A stretch of 21,970 bases of DNA from Plantago elongata (taxonomy: Eukaryota > Streptophyta > Magnoliopsida > Lamiales > Plantaginaceae), in assembly GCA_036897095.1 (NCBI GenBank), contig JAYMSP010002905.1, forward strand, positions 1 to 21,970, in the 5' to 3' direction. Below, in pieces: positions 21,900-21,970 of the stretch. The notes beneath the pieces were generated by a model. The model searched no databases, was not told the DNA's origin, and was given only the letters and a program-made list of their open reading frames with translations. The translations under genes were made by a program, and so were the position numbers. Each line of letters opens with the position of its first letter. Within the stretch, counting starts at the first letter, position 1.

Positions 21900-21970
21900 A
21901 AGCGCAACTCAGTTGGTAAGACGCTTCACCTCCAACCAATAGGTTGGGGTTCGAGTCACCCTTTAGCCGT
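21900..21970 (+). mobile_element. tRNA-like SINE head, cut by window end
   Basis: GCGCAACTCAGTTGGTAAGA resembles a tRNA D-arm/A-box and GGTTCGAGTC a T-arm/B-box, with spacing close to a tRNA. The outer stems do not pair well: the T stem around the B-box has mismatches and the acceptor ends are only partly complementary. This fits the 5' tRNA-related region of a SINE better than a working tRNA gene. The sequence is not the same family as the two SINEs in the DGK introns. The body would lie beyond the window. Confidence 0.55.

Noticed and set aside
21900..21970. Functional tRNA gene
   Set aside because: Promoter-like boxes are present but acceptor and T stems pair poorly; a SINE head fits better.
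1..21970. Gene cluster, CRISPR array, viral insertion or other coordinated system
   Set aside because: The three coding loci belong to unrelated families, there are no regularly spaced direct repeats, and no viral coat, polymerase or integrase motif was seen.

Overview
This is nuclear DNA of a flowering plant, most likely a eudicot. The evidence is long AT-rich intergenic sequence, GT-AG introns at every junction I could reconstruct, plant-type gene families (a cluster II diacylglycerol kinase, a glutamate receptor-like gene fragment, a TM9SF/TMN-type protein), Stowaway-like MITEs beginning CTCCCTCCGTCCC, and tRNA-derived SINEs. I cannot name the species. No prokaryotic, organellar or viral block, no CRISPR array and no gene cluster is visible.

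Layout from left to right. Positions 1-3200 are repeat-rich: pyrimidine-rich tandem sequence, short duplicated modules, a foldback element with a near-perfect hairpin, a Stowaway-like MITE, a GC-rich repeat and a LINE RNase H relic. Positions 3270-5329 (+) hold a six-exon gene for a 198-residue secretory protein that matches only the N-terminal lumenal domain of TM9SF/endomembrane protein 70 and stops before the membrane region. Positions 5330-11880 are intergenic, with at least one more MITE and microsatellites, and no gene that I can support. Positions 12064-19445 (+) hold a complete 12-exon diacylglycerol kinase gene (485 residues; DGK3/DGK4/DGK7 type), with two related SINEs and part of a MITE in its introns. 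Positions 19982 to about 21210 (-) hold a glutamate receptor-like fragment that keeps most of the amino-terminal ligand-binding domain but no start codon at the homologous N-terminus, no S1/S2 domain and no channel pore. Its upstream end runs into a foldback MITE. A tRNA-like SINE head lies at the right edge.

The genes share no obvious pathway: the DGK makes phosphatidic acid from diacylglycerol, TM9SF proteins are Golgi/endomembrane proteins, and GLRs are ligand-gated channels. The two most interesting loci are remnants or derivatives that keep just the extracytoplasmic domain of a membrane protein. The TM9SF one has intact splice sites and frame across six exons, so it may be a working gene. 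The GLR one looks like a pseudogene fragment. I found no convincing evidence for an unknown multi-gene system.
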